Assembly (NCBI GenBank): GCA_902805475.1
Contig: CADCSX010000002.1
Coordinates: forward strand, 3,038,001-3,102,000
Direction: 5' to 3'
DNA: 64,000 bases
DNA from: Entonaema liquescens
Lineage: Eukaryota > Ascomycota > Sordariomycetes > Xylariales > Xylariaceae
Shown here: positions 24,432 to 39,563 of the stretch, piece after piece
Layout: every line of letters begins with the position of its first letter
Position numbering within the stretch: the stretch's first letter is position 1
Program-made: the position numbers and the translations under genes
Notes under the pieces: model-generated
Told to the model about the DNA's origin: nothing
The model's input: the letters and a program-made list of their open reading frames with translations, nothing else
Databases searched by the model: none

Positions 24432-27400
24432 TTAATTAATATTATTAAATTTATAATAATATAAATTAATAAAATTAAAAAAATTATTATTTTAATAATT
24501 TAAAAAATTTTATTATAATAATATATATAATATTAATATAATATCTTTTATTAAAATAATTAAATTATTTATAATAAATTATTATTTTACTTTATTTTAT
24601 AATTTATTTAAATTTATATTTATATATAATAATTTAACTTTATTATTATTATTAATATTTTTATTATTTATAATATTAATTTTTTTTATAATATTATAAT
24701 TAAAAAACTTTATATAAATATAAATTTAAATTATAAATAATAATTTCATTAAATAAAAAAATATAAATAAATTATAAAAATTATTAAATTATTTTTTTAA
24801 TTAAATAATAATAATTTTTATTTAATATTTTAATTATATAATAATAAAATCAAAAATTATTAATTTTATAAAAATAATATTTTAATAAAAAAATATTTAA
24901 ATATTTTTTATTTTAATAAATTTCGAAATTATTAATAAAAATGTTTTATATGTTTAAATATTTAAAAAAATATTAAATAAATATAAAAAATAATTTTAAA
25001 AATTTATAATAATAAATTTTATAATTATGTTAAAATTATTATAATTAATATTAAAAATTATATTAATATAATAAAATATTTATATAAATTAATATAATAT
25101 TAATTATATAAAATCTTTTATTAATTTTATATAAATAAATAGTTTATTAATTTAAAATTTTAATAAATTAAAAAAAATATAATAAAAATAATTTAATATA
25201 TTAATAATTAACATTTTTTAATTTATAAACGTTTATTTATGGAATTATATATATAAAATAAACTTTTTTTCTTAATATTACTTTTATTAAAAATTTTTTT
25301 TTTTTATATTTAATTTATTTTATTCATTTTATAATTAATATTATTTTTTTTTTTAATATAATCCTTTTTTTCGTTATATATTTTATTATTTTATTTTTTT
25401 ATAAAATATTTTATTTTTAATTTATAAAAGATATTAAATTATTAATATTTAATAATTTAATTTTAATAAAAAATTTAAAATAATTTTTAAATAATATTTA
25501 ATTTTTTTTTTTATTTTTTTTTTTATTATTTTATAAAAGTTATTTATATTTTATTTAAAATAAATAAATAATATTTTAAAATATAATTTTAAATAAAAAA
25601 CTAATTTAATATAAAAGTAAATTATTTTATTTATTATAAAAAATGTTTTTAAATTTTTTAAATTGTTATTAAATGGTTTATATATAATTTTAATATTTTT
25701 TTTAAATATTAAAATAAATAAAAAAAACTTATTAATAAAAAATTATGGTTTTTTTTTTAAACAGCTTTATTATTTATATAAATGGTAAATTTCCAAAAAT
25801 AAATTTTTATATTTATTAATAATTAATAAATTTAAATTTATTATAAAATTTTTTTAATATATATTATTAATAAAATATATCTTTTTATTATTATAAAATA
25901 TTTTAAAAAAATTTAAAATATTAAAAATAATTATATAAGAAAATTATATAATATTTTCGAAAATAAATTTAAGTTTTTTTTAAATATATATTATATAATA
26001 AAAATTTAATAAATATAATTTTATATTATATTTTTTACTATTTTAATTAAAAAAACAATTATTTATTTTTTTTATAATATATTTTAATATTAATATTTTA
26101 TAAATATATATTTTATTATAAAATATTATTTTAATATTAAATAAAATAAAATTTAATATTATTATAATTAAATATTAATAACATTTTTTAATATTAAAAT
26201 AAAAAAATAAAATTAAAAAAAAAACGATATAAAAATATTTTAATTATTTTTTAATAAGTTTTTATTATATTAAAAAACCTTAAATTAAAATTTTTAAAAT
26301 AAATAATAATTTATTACCATTATATATTAAATATATTAAATTATATTTTAATTTTAATATATTTTTTTTATACTATTTATATAATTTAAAAATTTAATAA
26401 ATAAATTTTAAATATTAATTAAAATATATAAAATTATAAAAAATATATAATAATTTCTAATTAATAAATATAATAATAATAATAATAATAATTATATTAA
26501 TTATATTAATTAAAAATATTTTTATAATAATAAAAAAAATAAATATAATTTTAAATAAATAAAAAAATAAAAATATTATTATTAAATTTATAAAAAAAAA
26601 AATATTAATTAATAAAATATTTAAAACATAAACGTAAAAAAATTGAAAAAATATAAAAAATTAAATAAAACTTTTTTAAAAAAAATTACGTGATTTTTTT
26701 AATAAATTTCAAAAAAATTAATAACTTTAATTTAAAATTTAATTAAAATAAAAATATTATTAACTTATTTTTAAATTCGAAAAATAAAAATACCTTATTT
26801 TTAACAATAATATTTTTATTTAATTAAACGTTTTAACATGATATTATTACTTTAAATCCATTTAAAAATAAAAAGTTTAATATTATTTTTATTTTAAATT
26901 AATATATAAAAAAATATTTTTTAAAATATTATATTTAATATAAATGTAATATATATATTTATAATTAAAAAAAATTAATATTTTACTTTTATTAAAAAAT
27001 ATCCGAATTAATAATTAAAAATAAATAAATTTTACGTAAAGAAAATAAATATTAAATTTAATAATAAATAATTAATTAAATTTTTAAAAATAATTATAAT
27101 TAATACTTTATTTAATAAAATAAATTTTTACATTATAAAATTAAATATTTTATTTTTACTTTTTTTAAAAAATATAAATTAATTAAATATATATTTTAAT
27201 AACATTATTAATTAATTAATATATAAAAATAAAATAATATTTAATATTATTAAAAAATAAAAATATTTATAATTCCATTTTAAAAATATTATTTATTTTA
27301 TAAAAAACAAATTACAACATTTTTATATTTATTTTAATTATTTATTAATTAATAAATTTTATAATTTATTAAATAAATTAAAATATAACATTAATATTAA

Positions 27401-29099
27401 TAATTTTAAAAAAATTAATAAATTTTATTATTATTATTAAATTAAAAATAAAATTTTATAAAAATTTAAATTTAATTTAAAAAACTTTAATATAAATTTT
27501 AATTACAAAATAATTATTAATATTATATATTTTAATAAACAATTAATTTTATATATAATTAACATAATTATAAATTTCTAAATAATATATTTTATAAAAA
27601 ATTTATTAATTAAAAAAATATAAAAAATATTAAAATAATATTAAATTAATATTTATTTTAAATTTTCGGATATTATTATACATAACATTAAAACCAATTT
27701 CAATAACATTAAATTTAAAAATAAAACTTACATAATTAAAGTTATTTATTATTAAATATTAATTAAAACGTATTAATTAATTAACAAAATCAAAAAATAT
27801 TATAATTTTATTTACCAAACATATAAAATTATAATAATTAAATTTTAAAATTTTATTTTAAATATATTATAATTTTAAATAATTTAAAAAACAATAATAA
27901 AAATTAAAAAAATTAAATTATAATATTTAATTTATAACGGTTTAAACATTTATAATAATTTTAATATTAAAAAATTTTTTTTAATTTTTTTTTTATTAAT
28001 AATAAAATATTTATTTATTAAAAAAAATTAAATAAAAATATTTATACAAAATTATTTTAATTATTAATAAAAATGTTATTATTATTTTAAATATATTTAA
28101 TAATATATTTACATTTTAAAATTTTTATATTAAATTTTATATTTAATTTAAAAAAAAATTTAATATTAATTAAAAAATTTAAAATTAAATTATTTAAATT
28201 TATTTTTAATTTTAATAATTATTAAATTATTTTTAAAAAAAAACTTATATTTATTAATAATTTTTTCTATATTATTACGTTATTTATTATTATTAAAAAA
28301 TAAAATAACTTCATTTTAATAATATAATTTCATAAAAACAAAAATATAATAATATTAAAAAAATTATATAAAATTTTAAATATAAAAAAATTAAACGTTT
28401 TATTTAAAAAGAATATTTTAAAATTAATAATATATAATTTAAAAATATATAAAAACATAACAATTTTTAAATTATAAATAATTTATAAAATTAAAAGTAA
28501 AAATATTTTTATTTTTTATAAAAAATTATAATTAATAATTTAAAATTATAATAATTTTAATAAAAAATTAATTATGATTTATATATTTATTATTTAAAAA
28601 ATTAATTAATAATTTATTTTAATTTTAATTTTTATATTTTATCAAAAAAAATAAAAATCATAATAAAAAATATTATTATAATTTATATTTAATTTAAAAT
28701 ACTTATATTAAAAATAATTTATATATAAATATTAATTAAATTAAAATATAAATATTTTAAAAAAACGTTATTATGTATTAATAAATTATTATATAATTTT
28801 ATTAAATTTAATATATATTAATTTGAAATTTATTTAAAATATAATTAAAAAAAATTATATATAAAATTATTAATATTTAATTTTTATTTAATAATAATAA
28901 TTATAAATTTATTTAAAATTATTAATTTTTAAATAAATGATATTTTTAATATTAATATTATAAAATTTTTTATTATAAAAAATAAAATATTAATTAAAAT
29001 AGGAATTAAAATATATTTTTAAAAAGTATTAAATAAAAAAACCGAAAATTTTAATAATTTATATATTATAATTTATAAAAAAAATTATAAAATTTTTAT
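24432..29099 (+). mobile_element. Outer LTR element, left internal part
   Basis: About 4.7 kb of the most degraded sequence in the window, almost only A and T. No protein motif can be read in either strand. Together with 39733-40585 it makes about 5.5 kb of internal sequence, a normal size for a fungal LTR retrotransposon. Its orientation is unknown; the strand given is arbitrary. Confidence 0.6.
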
Positions 29100-29268
29100 T
29101 ATTAAAATCTTATAATCGTTATTATTAATTATTAAGAAATATCGTTATATTACATTACTTTAATAAATAATAAATTTTAAATAATTAATTATAATAATTT
29201 ATAATAAACTTTTATATTTTCAAATAATTAATCAATTAAAAATATATATATGAAAAGTTTTATATTTA
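29100..29268 (+). repeat. 5' LTR of the inner element (169 bp)
   Basis: Direct repeat of 39564-39732, ungapped, 17 differences in 169 positions and all of them transitions. The copies diverge abruptly, including transversions, right after 29268. Its first bases, TATTAAAAT, correspond to TGTCGGAAT in the 3' LTR. Confidence 0.85.
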
Positions 29269-30034
29269 ATAATTTTACTTAAATCTAAAGTTGGAAAGTC
29301 ATTAATATAATATTAAAATAATATTTATAATAGTTTAGTTATTATAATATATTTAAAATTAATTTAATATTTTTTATTTTACATTATATAACTTAAAAAA
29401 CAAAATTTAACTAAAATAACAAAAACATTAATATAATAATTACAATAGTTTATTTATTTAAATTATTAAATATATAAGATATTATAAAGATTTTTTTTTT
29501 TTTTTTTTATTATATTAATAATATTATTTCTTTATAAAAAAAATAGATTTTTTTTATAATAAATATGCTTTTTACGAAATTGTGATAATATTTTTTAATA
29601 TTAATATTATAAAAAAATGTTTAAAAAATAAATTTTCTTTTATATAATAGTAAATATAATAATTTTTTTTTTAAAAAGTTACGTTTTATATAAGATATAT
29701 TATTATTGATTATTTATTATTTTATAATATTATAGTTAAAAGATATTATTTTTAAAGTTACGGAATTTTTATTAAATAATAAAATATTATTATTAATTAT
29801 AAAATTACTTTAAAATTAAGTTTAATAAATAATTTTTTATTATAAAATATTATAGTAAATTAATTAATAATATATAATATAATAAACGAAAAGATATATT
29901 AAAAATTTGTTAAAAATATTAATGATATATAATTTAAAATGGTTAATAAATATTTATAAATTTTGTATATTTTTTAAAGTAATTTATAATTATATTTTAT
30001 TTATTAAGTTAAATATTTTAAAAATCTTAACTTT

Positions 30035-30140
30035 TATAATAATTCTTATAATAATTATTATAATAATTATTATAATAGTTTTTATAATAATTTTTATAAT
30101 AGCTTTTATAATAGCTTTTATAATAACTTTTAAAATACCT
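30035..30140 (+). repeat. About 12-bp tandem repeat inside the inner element
   Basis: Runs of units resembling TTATAATAGCTT/TTATAATAATTT, giving a hydrophobic Ile-rich open frame that is probably not a real protein. It lies between the 5' LTR and the gag-like region. Confidence 0.6.
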
Positions 30141-31709
30141 TTTTTATTAAAAATGTAAATAATTATATTATTATTTTTTAAATTAATAATAAAAATAATA
30201 AAATTAAAAATAATCGAATTGGATAAGTTAAATTTTAATCGCGAAATAATATTATTATTAAAAGTTAATTTATTTATAATAATAATAATTAAAAAAATGT
30301 TTAATAAATTAATTATAAATTTATTAATAATTTTAATATAATTATAAAATATTTTAAAATTATTATTATTATTATAAAAAATTATTCCTAAATTAATAAA
30401 TTTACCATTTAAATTATTTTTATTAAAATTATTATTAAAAATTAATATATTATTACGAAATAAATAATAAATGTATTTAATTATTATATTATAAGAATTA
30501 TTATTTTTTTTATAAATAAAAGATATATTAATAGTTAAAGATTCATTATTCCCATTATCATTTTAATAATAACGAATAGAAATATATTTATAAAATTTTA
30601 TTAATATATTTGATAATAGATTTATTAATAATAACCGTAAGTTAAGAAGTAATTGTGATAATAATAATTATAATAATAATAATTAAAGTAATGATATGTA
30701 AATATAAGCCGGTTTAATTGGTTTAATTGGTTTAGTTGGATAATTGTTAATGGGTTAATTATTTACAATAATAATAAATAATATATTACGATAATAAATT
30801 ATTGAATATATTATGGGTTTTTAAATAAGTATAAGTATTATTTTTAACATAATTAATGATTTTTTTAGTGAAATATAAGATAATGTAAAAGATAATTGCG
30901 TTATTATATAATATAAAACTTAATTTAATAATTTTAAAATTTATAATATCGGTATATTTTATTTAAATTTTAATAAGTTATTTAGTAAAAATGATATTAT
31001 TTTAAATGGAAAAGATATAATATTTTATAATATTATTTTATTTATAAATATAATTTAATAAATTAAAATTAATAAAATTAAAATAAAAATTATTATAACG
31101 TAAATATATAAATTATATAAAGGAAAGATAATATAATGATATATTATAAAACTTATTAAAAAAATGCGAAATAATATGATGGTTAATAATAAATTTTATT
31201 TAAAGAAATTTTTTAATGAATTTAAAATAAAATTTAATAAAGTATAATAAAAGTTATATATTTTTAAATATATAAAAGAAGATTGTTTTAAAGGTATTTT
31301 TATTTATATTTAAATAATAAATGTTATTTATATTTGTTAAATATATAAAATAATATTAAAATTATAATAAATATAGTAAATATATAATATGTTAAATTTT
31401 AATTTTTAATATAATATAACTTTATTTAATAATATATGGTTAATTGACGAATATATTAATTAATTGTAAAATTGTATTAAATTATAACGTATTAAATTGT
31501 TAGTTAATAAAAAAAAAAATTTATTAAAAAAAATAATTATTAATATTCCATTTATTAATGAAATTAAATAATTGATAATTTATATTTATTTAATTAACGA
31601 AGAAATATTTAATAATAATAATAAAGAAATAAATAATAGTTTTTAGCAATTTAAACATTAAAATTATAATTTTAAAAATAATAATAAGAAAAAAAAAAAT
31701 AAATATGAT

Positions 31710-31930
31710 AAATAATAAAATAGCGAGTACCGTTGTAATGGTGAATATTGTTGTAACGGTAAATATTGTTGTAATAGCGAATATAAATGTAGCGGTGATT
31801 GTTAAAGTAAAGGTAAATATTGTAAATTTTATAACGAGAATAGTTTTTATCGTAATAGAAATTTTTATTATAGATGTTGCAATTATTATGGTTATTGTTT
31901 TAGATGTTGTCGCCATTAACAACGATAAGT
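31710..31930 (+). pseudogene. Gag-like Arg/Asn/Tyr-rich remnant
   Basis: In one plus-strand frame this stretch reads as Tyr/Asn/Gly-rich sequence with many TGT (Cys) codons in repeated units such as NGEYCCNGKY. RIP turns CGT (Arg) into TGT, so the ancestral sequence was probably Arg-rich, a nucleic-acid-binding Gag tail. A true CCHC knuckle cannot be confirmed. It lies upstream of the integrase, in the position expected of gag. Confidence 0.45.
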
Positions 31931-34900
31931 AAAATAAAGATACCAAAAAGAAAAATTTTATTTGGAAAATAAAATATTGTTGTAAAATAATTAAATAAAC
32001 CTTAAAGATAAAGAAATTTAATTAAAAAATGACGGTTATTTTTTATTAAAGGAATATTTAAATAATGAATTCGAATTTAAGTATAATTATTTAATATAAT
32101 CTTATAATATAATTGTTAAATTAAATAAATAAATTTATAAAAAATATAATAAAAAATTTAATATTAAATTAAATTGTTTTAAATATATATATATTAATAA
32201 ATATTTTTTTTTTAAATAATTAAATAATGGATTTATAAATTTAATATATTTTATAAATATAAAAAATAAATCTTTATAATTTTTAATATAAAATAAATAA
32301 AATATAATTAAATTTAATAATAATATAAATAAAAATTTTATAAATGTTAATATAATAACGAATGAAAATAATAATAATATAAATATATCCATTAAAATAA
32401 AAAATTTATTTAATTTTAAAATTATAAAAATAATAATAATATTATTAATAAAAAAAAATTTATTTAAATAATATTTTTATTTGAAAGTTAATGTTATGAA
32501 TAATGAGAAGTTTATAATATGTATCGATTTAAAAGTATTTAATGAAATAATTAATATTAATTAATTAAAAACCTTTATTAAAAATTATAAAATATATAAG
32601 TTAAATATCTTTTTATAAATAATAAAAATTGAAGGTTTATTAAATATAAAATAAAAGGTAAAGTTTTTAATTAAATTATTAATAAAATTTAAAATAAGTA
32701 AATATAAGTTTATTAATATTTATATTAATGTTTAAGTTTATTAATATAATTTTAAACTTAATTTATTATTAAGTAATAAGTTTTATGATAATTATAAAAT
32801 AATTATTAATTAATTTAAATAAATATTTATATTAAATGTATATTTAAAAAAAAAAATAAATATTAATTATTTTTAAATAGTAGGTAATTTAAAACGAAAA
32901 ATATTTATTATTAATAAAATTATAATTTTATTAAAAATAATAATAATAATCTTAATATTATATATAAATTTATTAAAAAGATGTAATTATTAATTTAATA
33001 TAATATATTTTAAAATATTATATAATATATATAATGTAATTATAATAAAAAGAATAATATTTTTTAATTAAATAATTAAAGAAATTATAATATTATAAAA
33101 AATAAAATTAGAAATAATAAATAAAATTATAATAAATAAATATATTATAATAATATAAAATAAAATTAATATTATATAAATTATTATAATTATTAATAAT
33201 ATTAATATTAATAATAATTTTATATTTAAAGATTTTAATTTATAAAATAATATTTTTAAAATATTATTAATTAATAATAAAATTAATAAAAATTTTTAAA
33301 AATTTATAATGGAATAAATATCGTATTATAGAAATAAAATAATAAATTTAAATATTTAAAAACTAAAAAATATACCGGAAATTCTATTTAAAAATAATAT
33401 TAATTATTATAATATATTATATTTATTCGATTAAAGATTAATTATAATAATAAATAATTATAATATATAATATAATTAAAATATTATTGATTTTTTAAAA
33501 AATAAAAAAATAATTATAAATTTAATTAATAATTAATAAAATAAATATAAAATAAATTAAATTTATTTTTTAAAAGTGAAAAATTGAATATTATTTGATA
33601 AAATATTTAATAATATATATAATAAAAGAAAAATGGAATAAATAAAAAAACTTATATTTTTTAATTACTTTATATTTATTATATAATGAATGGTAAATAA
33701 TAAAAAAAAAAAATAAGTTATTATTAATTTATAATTTTTAAATTATTATATATTAGCAAATATTTATTTATTATTTTAATAAAAAAAAATTATAAATAGA
33801 ATAAAAAAATGTAAATATTTTATTATTATTAATAAATTAATATTTTTTTATTAATTATTAATAATATAAAAATATATTAATTAAATAATTATTATTTTAT
33901 TATAAAGATTTAAAATATTAAAAATAATGTTAATAAAATTTAAAATTCCTTTACTTTTAATTAACAATTTATAAATTAAAGATTATTATTATTTAATAAT
34001 TTTATAAAAACTTATATAAATAATATAATAATTTATAATTATATTATAAAAAAATATAAATAATATTTTTAATAAATATTTTCTTTATTTAATAATATTA
34101 AATTAATATTAAATTTAAAAAAATCATTTTTTAAATATTTATTAATTAAATTATTAGAATTTATTATTAATAATTTAAAAATAGTTATTATAAAAAGATA
34201 AATAAAAATAATATAAAAAATTAAAATATTTATAATATTAATAATATTTAAAATATATATTAATATAATAGGATTTTTATAAAAATATATTTTATAATAT
34301 TTATAAAAAATATAACCATTATAAAATAAAAAAATAATATTAATAATAAAAGGGAAAAAAAAAGGTAAAATCTATTTTATATTTTTAACAAAAAAAAAAT
34401 ATATAATAAAAATATTATTTACTTTTATAATAATAAAAATTAAAATTTTTATAAATTTATAAAAAAAGTTTATAAATTTAATAATATTATATTATTAAAA
34501 TAATGAGAAAATAATTTATTTTAAAATTAATATATTTAAAAAATAAAGTTTTAAAGTTTTTATTTTTTATTTAAAAAAATTATAAGATATAAAAAATATT
34601 TTAATAAATAATATTAAGTTAATAATATTTTTATTAAAAATTTTTATAAAAATTAAAGTAAGATATTAAATAATAAAATTAAAAATAACATATTTCATAT
34701 AAATATATTATTAAAATCGAATTTAATTTTAATTATATATATATTTAATTATGGTTTTAATAGATTATAATATAATAAAAGGTATAATATAATAAATAAC
34801 ATTGAAAACAATTAATATTAATAAAATAAATAATAAATTAATGGTAATATTAACATATTTATTGTAATTTTAATTAAAAATATATTATATATTTAAACAA

Positions 34901-35499
34901 TTAAATTTAATATTTAATATATTATCACGATTATTAATAATTAACTCGTTAAAAAATAAAAAAAAAAAAATAATTTTATAAAAATAATATTAAAAAATAT
35001 TATAAAAGATTTTAATTATTTTATAATAAAGATAGCCATAAATAAAATTTTTAAATTATATATTATATAAAGATATAATAATAATAAAAAGTTTAAACAA
35101 TTACGTAAAATATTATAATTCGTAACAAGTAAAAATAAAAATATAATAAAATAGTATAAATATAAATTAAGAAATAAATTCATATATTACATTTTAAATA
35201 TTAAATAATAATAATTAATGATATTATCCAATTATATTTAAAATTTATTATAAATAATTTATAATAATTAATATTATTTTAAATTTAAAAAAATGTTATA
35301 TAATTTCCGAAGAATAAATATGTAAAACCTTATAAAAAAAGTTAAGGAATATGTATAATGGTATTTAAAATATTAAGAAAATTGAAATAATAAGTTAAAA
35401 ATTAATGGAAAATTGTTATTTATTAATTTATTAATATTATTTTATTATATTATTATATAAAATTTTATAATCGATTTATTATTAATATTTTTAAAAGAA

Positions 35500-35910
35500 A
35501 TGTTATAAATAATGGATAGATTTATTTATTATAATGTTATAATAATAATTATTTATAAATTTAATAAAAAAATTATATTAATTTTTGGTAATATTAAATA
35601 TAAGGTAAATTATTAAATTTTATTAACTTTATAATTATTCTTATTATATAATTAAGGTTTTTTAATTAAAACGATATTAAATTATAATTTAAAATTTATA
35701 TCGGAATTTTGGTAAATATTATTTATATAATTAAGAACGAAGTTTATAATGTTAATAAATTATCATTTATAAATTAACGGACAAATAAAAAAAAAGAATT
35801 AAAATATTAAAATAGTTATATATTTTTATTATTCCGTTTTAATAAATTTATAAATTAATATAATATTAGTTTTATAATATAATTTAAATAATATGAAATT
35901 AATTATATTA
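35500..35910 (+). pseudogene. Degenerate Ty3/gypsy integrase core
   Basis: In one plus-strand frame from 35656 the conserved end of the gypsy integrase core is readable: KFISEFW at 35692-35712, and then a stretch from about 35758 matching the family motif YHPQTDGQTER position by position, with all changes explained by C to T or G to A. The second catalytic Asp (usual SDRD) falls just before KFISEFW and is now Asn. A sequence MDRF at 35512, in a neighbouring frame, fits the VDR(F/L) containing the first Asp. Many stops (CAA to TAA) interrupt the frame, so it is inactive. Confidence 0.8.
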
Positions 35911-38253
35911 AAACGAAACTTTAACGAAATGGTTTATAATTTTAAATTAAAATCTATAATTTTTATAATAAAAATATTAGATAATAATATTAATTTTAAA
36001 ATATTACGAAACTTATATTAAAAAAAAGTTAAAATAATTATTAATTTTATAATTGCAAATTTAAAAGTTAAATATGATAAAATTTATAAATTTATTAATT
36101 AAAAAATAAATAATATCGTATATTTTTAATTACATAAAAAATATATATTATTAAAGAAATCTTTAAGAAAATGGTTAATATAATACATTAATTTATTAAT
36201 AATAATTAAATATATTAAAAACTTAACTTATAAGTTAAATATTTTAAACCATTAAAAAATTCATAAAGTAATTTTAATAATATAATTATATAAAATATTA
36301 TAAAAAGTTAACTTATATAATTATTGATAATTATAATTAAGTTATATTATTATTAAAAATAATAACATTAATTGGGTATTTTATGAAATAAAAAGATTTT
36401 TAAAACGAAAAGTAAATAAGTAAAATAATAAATTGGTTATTAAATATTTTATATAATAAAAAAGTTATACATGAATATATAATTAATAATATTTAAAAAA
36501 ATTATTAATATAAAATGCAACAACATTAATAAACGAATTTAATAAAATTAACCCATTAATATTAATTAAATTAAAATTATATAAAATTAATAAAAAAAAT
36601 GAAAAAAAATTGGTAAAAAATATTCTTAAAATAAATATATACATTAAAATTCTAAAATTATTATTAAATGCGATATAATTTAATAAAATAATCATATTAT
36701 TACCGTTAAAAATAATAATAAATTTATTATTAAATAATTTTTACTTATAATTATTAATAATAATAATGTTAATAATATAATTGTTATAAAAAATAATTTA
36801 ATTTATTAATAATATAGAAAATAAATTATTTTAAATATATAATTACATAATATTATAAAAATAATTTTAATTAAATAAATTATTATTATTATATATAAAT
36901 TTAAAGTAATTAATAATATAAAGTTAATATAAGATTTATTTTTTATTAATAATTCTTTCCCTAAAATTTAATTTATTTTGTATTTTCTTTTTAAATTTAA
37001 CATTTAAAATATATTAAAATTTTTTTAACTATTAAATTATTTTTTTATTTTTTCACATTTATACTTTTCTATTCTTTACGCATATATATTTCTTTTTAAA
37101 ATAATTATCTTTATTTATATTTTTTACTTTAATTTAATAATTTATATTAATTATATTTTATTATATATAAATAACTTTATTTTATATTTTTTTTTAATTT
37201 ATTTATAATAATATATGCTTAAAAACAATTATAATTAATAAATAAATTAATAATAATAATATTATATTTAAATAAAGTAATAAAACCTTTTATAATAATA
37301 AACTTTTTTACGGTAATAAATATTTTCATAATAATAACATAAATAATAATATAATTAATAAAAATCTTACAAAACCGGTTAATAATAATGTTAATAAACA
37401 AGCTTAAGATAATATAGTTAATAATAAAAATGTCATGTAATATAATTCCATTATTTATAAAGTTATTAAAATCGTAAAAAACAAAGCGATTAATGCCGGA
37501 AAATCGAACGTTGATTTAATTGCGATAAAAAAAAACAACATTATTTTAAACAATTTGTAATTTATAAATTTTAATTAAAAACTAATATAACTTAACCTTA
37601 TAATTAAAGAAAATAAAAAAAATATAAATAATTAAAATATTTTAAATAAATATAAGTAAATTATTAATAAAAAGTATTTTAAAAAAGTAATATAAAATAA
37701 ATTAAAACGAAAAATATTATTAATAAATATATATAATATAAAGATATTTGTTTTTAAAAATAGAAAAAATAAATTACTTATAAACTTAATAACGTTTTAA
37801 AGTAAAATTATTATGATAATAAGATTAAAAAATTAAATTAATCCGTAACACGTTATTATAAAATTATTAATAATTTAATTATATATTTAACCGAACACAT
37901 TTTCGTTATACCGAAAAATAATGGTAAAGTTAAATAAAGTTAATAAAATATATATTAATTATAATTAAAACATTAAAAAATATTAATATTATTATTTTAA
38001 TTTATTAAAAGTTTTAATTTTAAAAACTTTATAAATTTACGAATATATTATAAAAAAATTCAACATTTTTTTAAATTAAATTGCAAAAAAATTATAAATT
38101 TTAAAATTAATATAAATTATTTAACCATTAAATAAAAAGATAAAACCGTTATTTTAAAAATTTATATAAAAATTAAATAATAGATTTTATTAATAACTTT
38201 TTTTAATATAAAATAATTAATTTAATAATAATAAAAGTATAATATAAAATAAA

Positions 38254-38493
38254 AATGTTATTATTATAAATATATAATAAATAATTTATAATGATTAAAA
38301 TAATATTATTATTGTAAATATATAATAAACACTTAATAATAACCATAAGAATGTTATTATTATAAATATATTATAAATAATTAATAATGGTTATAAAAAC
38401 GTCATTATTATAAATACATAATAATAAATTAATAAAAATTATAAAAACATTAATAATATAAATATATAATAAAAAATTAATAATAAAATTAAT
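38254..38493 (+). repeat. 48-bp tandem repeat, five copies
   Basis: Five head-to-tail units of 48 bp beginning AATGTTATTATTATAAATA (first unit), differing mainly by transitions and a few other changes. The unit is a multiple of three (16 codons), which suggests a coding minisatellite. It lies between the integrase and the 3' LTR. Confidence 0.75.
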
Positions 38494-39550
38494 AATAAAA
38501 AAATTTATATTAATAATAAAAAAAATATTAATAATAAAAATAATATTAAAAATAATAATAATTATAACGAAAAATATACCATTGAAAATGATTAAAACGA
38601 AGGAAATTTTATTTAAAAAAATATAATACGGATTATATATAAGTTTAAAACCGATTAAAAAAGAAAATTTTTAGTTATAAAATTAATAATAAAAAAAATA
38701 AATTATATATAAAAAAATTTAAATAAAACGATAAAAATAATTAATTATAATATTTTATTAATTTAATTTTTTATAAAGAAATTTTATTAAAAAAACGTAT
38801 ATAATTAAAACGTTTTAATAATAAAAATAAATACCGTAATTATAAAATTATAAAAATGTAAAATGGTAAAAATTAATATTTTAAAAAAATTAAATATTAT
38901 TTTTATAAAAATAAAAATATAAAATAAAATAATAAAAAAGTTGGAATTGTAAATTGAGAAAAAAATAATTTTTTTCGAATTAATAGTTTTTATTTTTAAA
39001 TTGTTAGTTTTTAATAACGTAAAGATAACGAATATTTTTAAATTATTATTAATTACCAATTTATTATTAATAACACTTAAGCTTTGTACGACAACAACGT
39101 ACGATAATGTAAAAACAAGTTAAAAAATTTTTAAATAACTTTTTATTAATTAATTATTTACGATTAAAAAGTTTTTCGTAAAAATAAACGTATACGTTTT
39201 AAATTTTCATAAATTATTATTAAAAACTTAAAAATGTAAAATATTATTATTCGGGTTATATTTAAATGATGAAATAAAAGTTTTAATAAACGTTAAATAA
39301 AAAAAAATAACAAATAAATTACTTACGTTTATAATACTAAAATTTGCAATAAATTTAATAAAAGTAAAAAATTAAAAAACGTTAAAAAGTTTATTAAGAA
39401 AAATGATACCGAAAAAAAATTCTAAATTAAATAAAAAATTACTATTAAATAAAAAAAGGAAAATAATAGTAATGTTTCCGTTAATGTTAAACAATAAAAA
39501 AGATAAGAAAAAAAACGCGTAAATAACGAAAATATTATTATCTTTTTTTA

Positions 39551-39563
39551 AAAAAAGGGTAAA
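39551..39563 (+). other. Polypurine tract before the 3' LTR
   Basis: A purine-rich run (AAAAAAGGGTAAA) directly abuts the TGTCGG start of the 3' LTR, the place where plus-strand DNA synthesis of LTR retrotransposons is primed. It supports plus orientation. Confidence 0.65.

Noticed and set aside
29907..32392. Open frames in the AT-rich island (for example 29907-30158, 31590-31946, 32135-32392) as genes
   Set aside because: They are Ile/Phe/Leu/Asn/Lys-only translations produced by low-complexity A/T sequence and tandem repeats, without domains.
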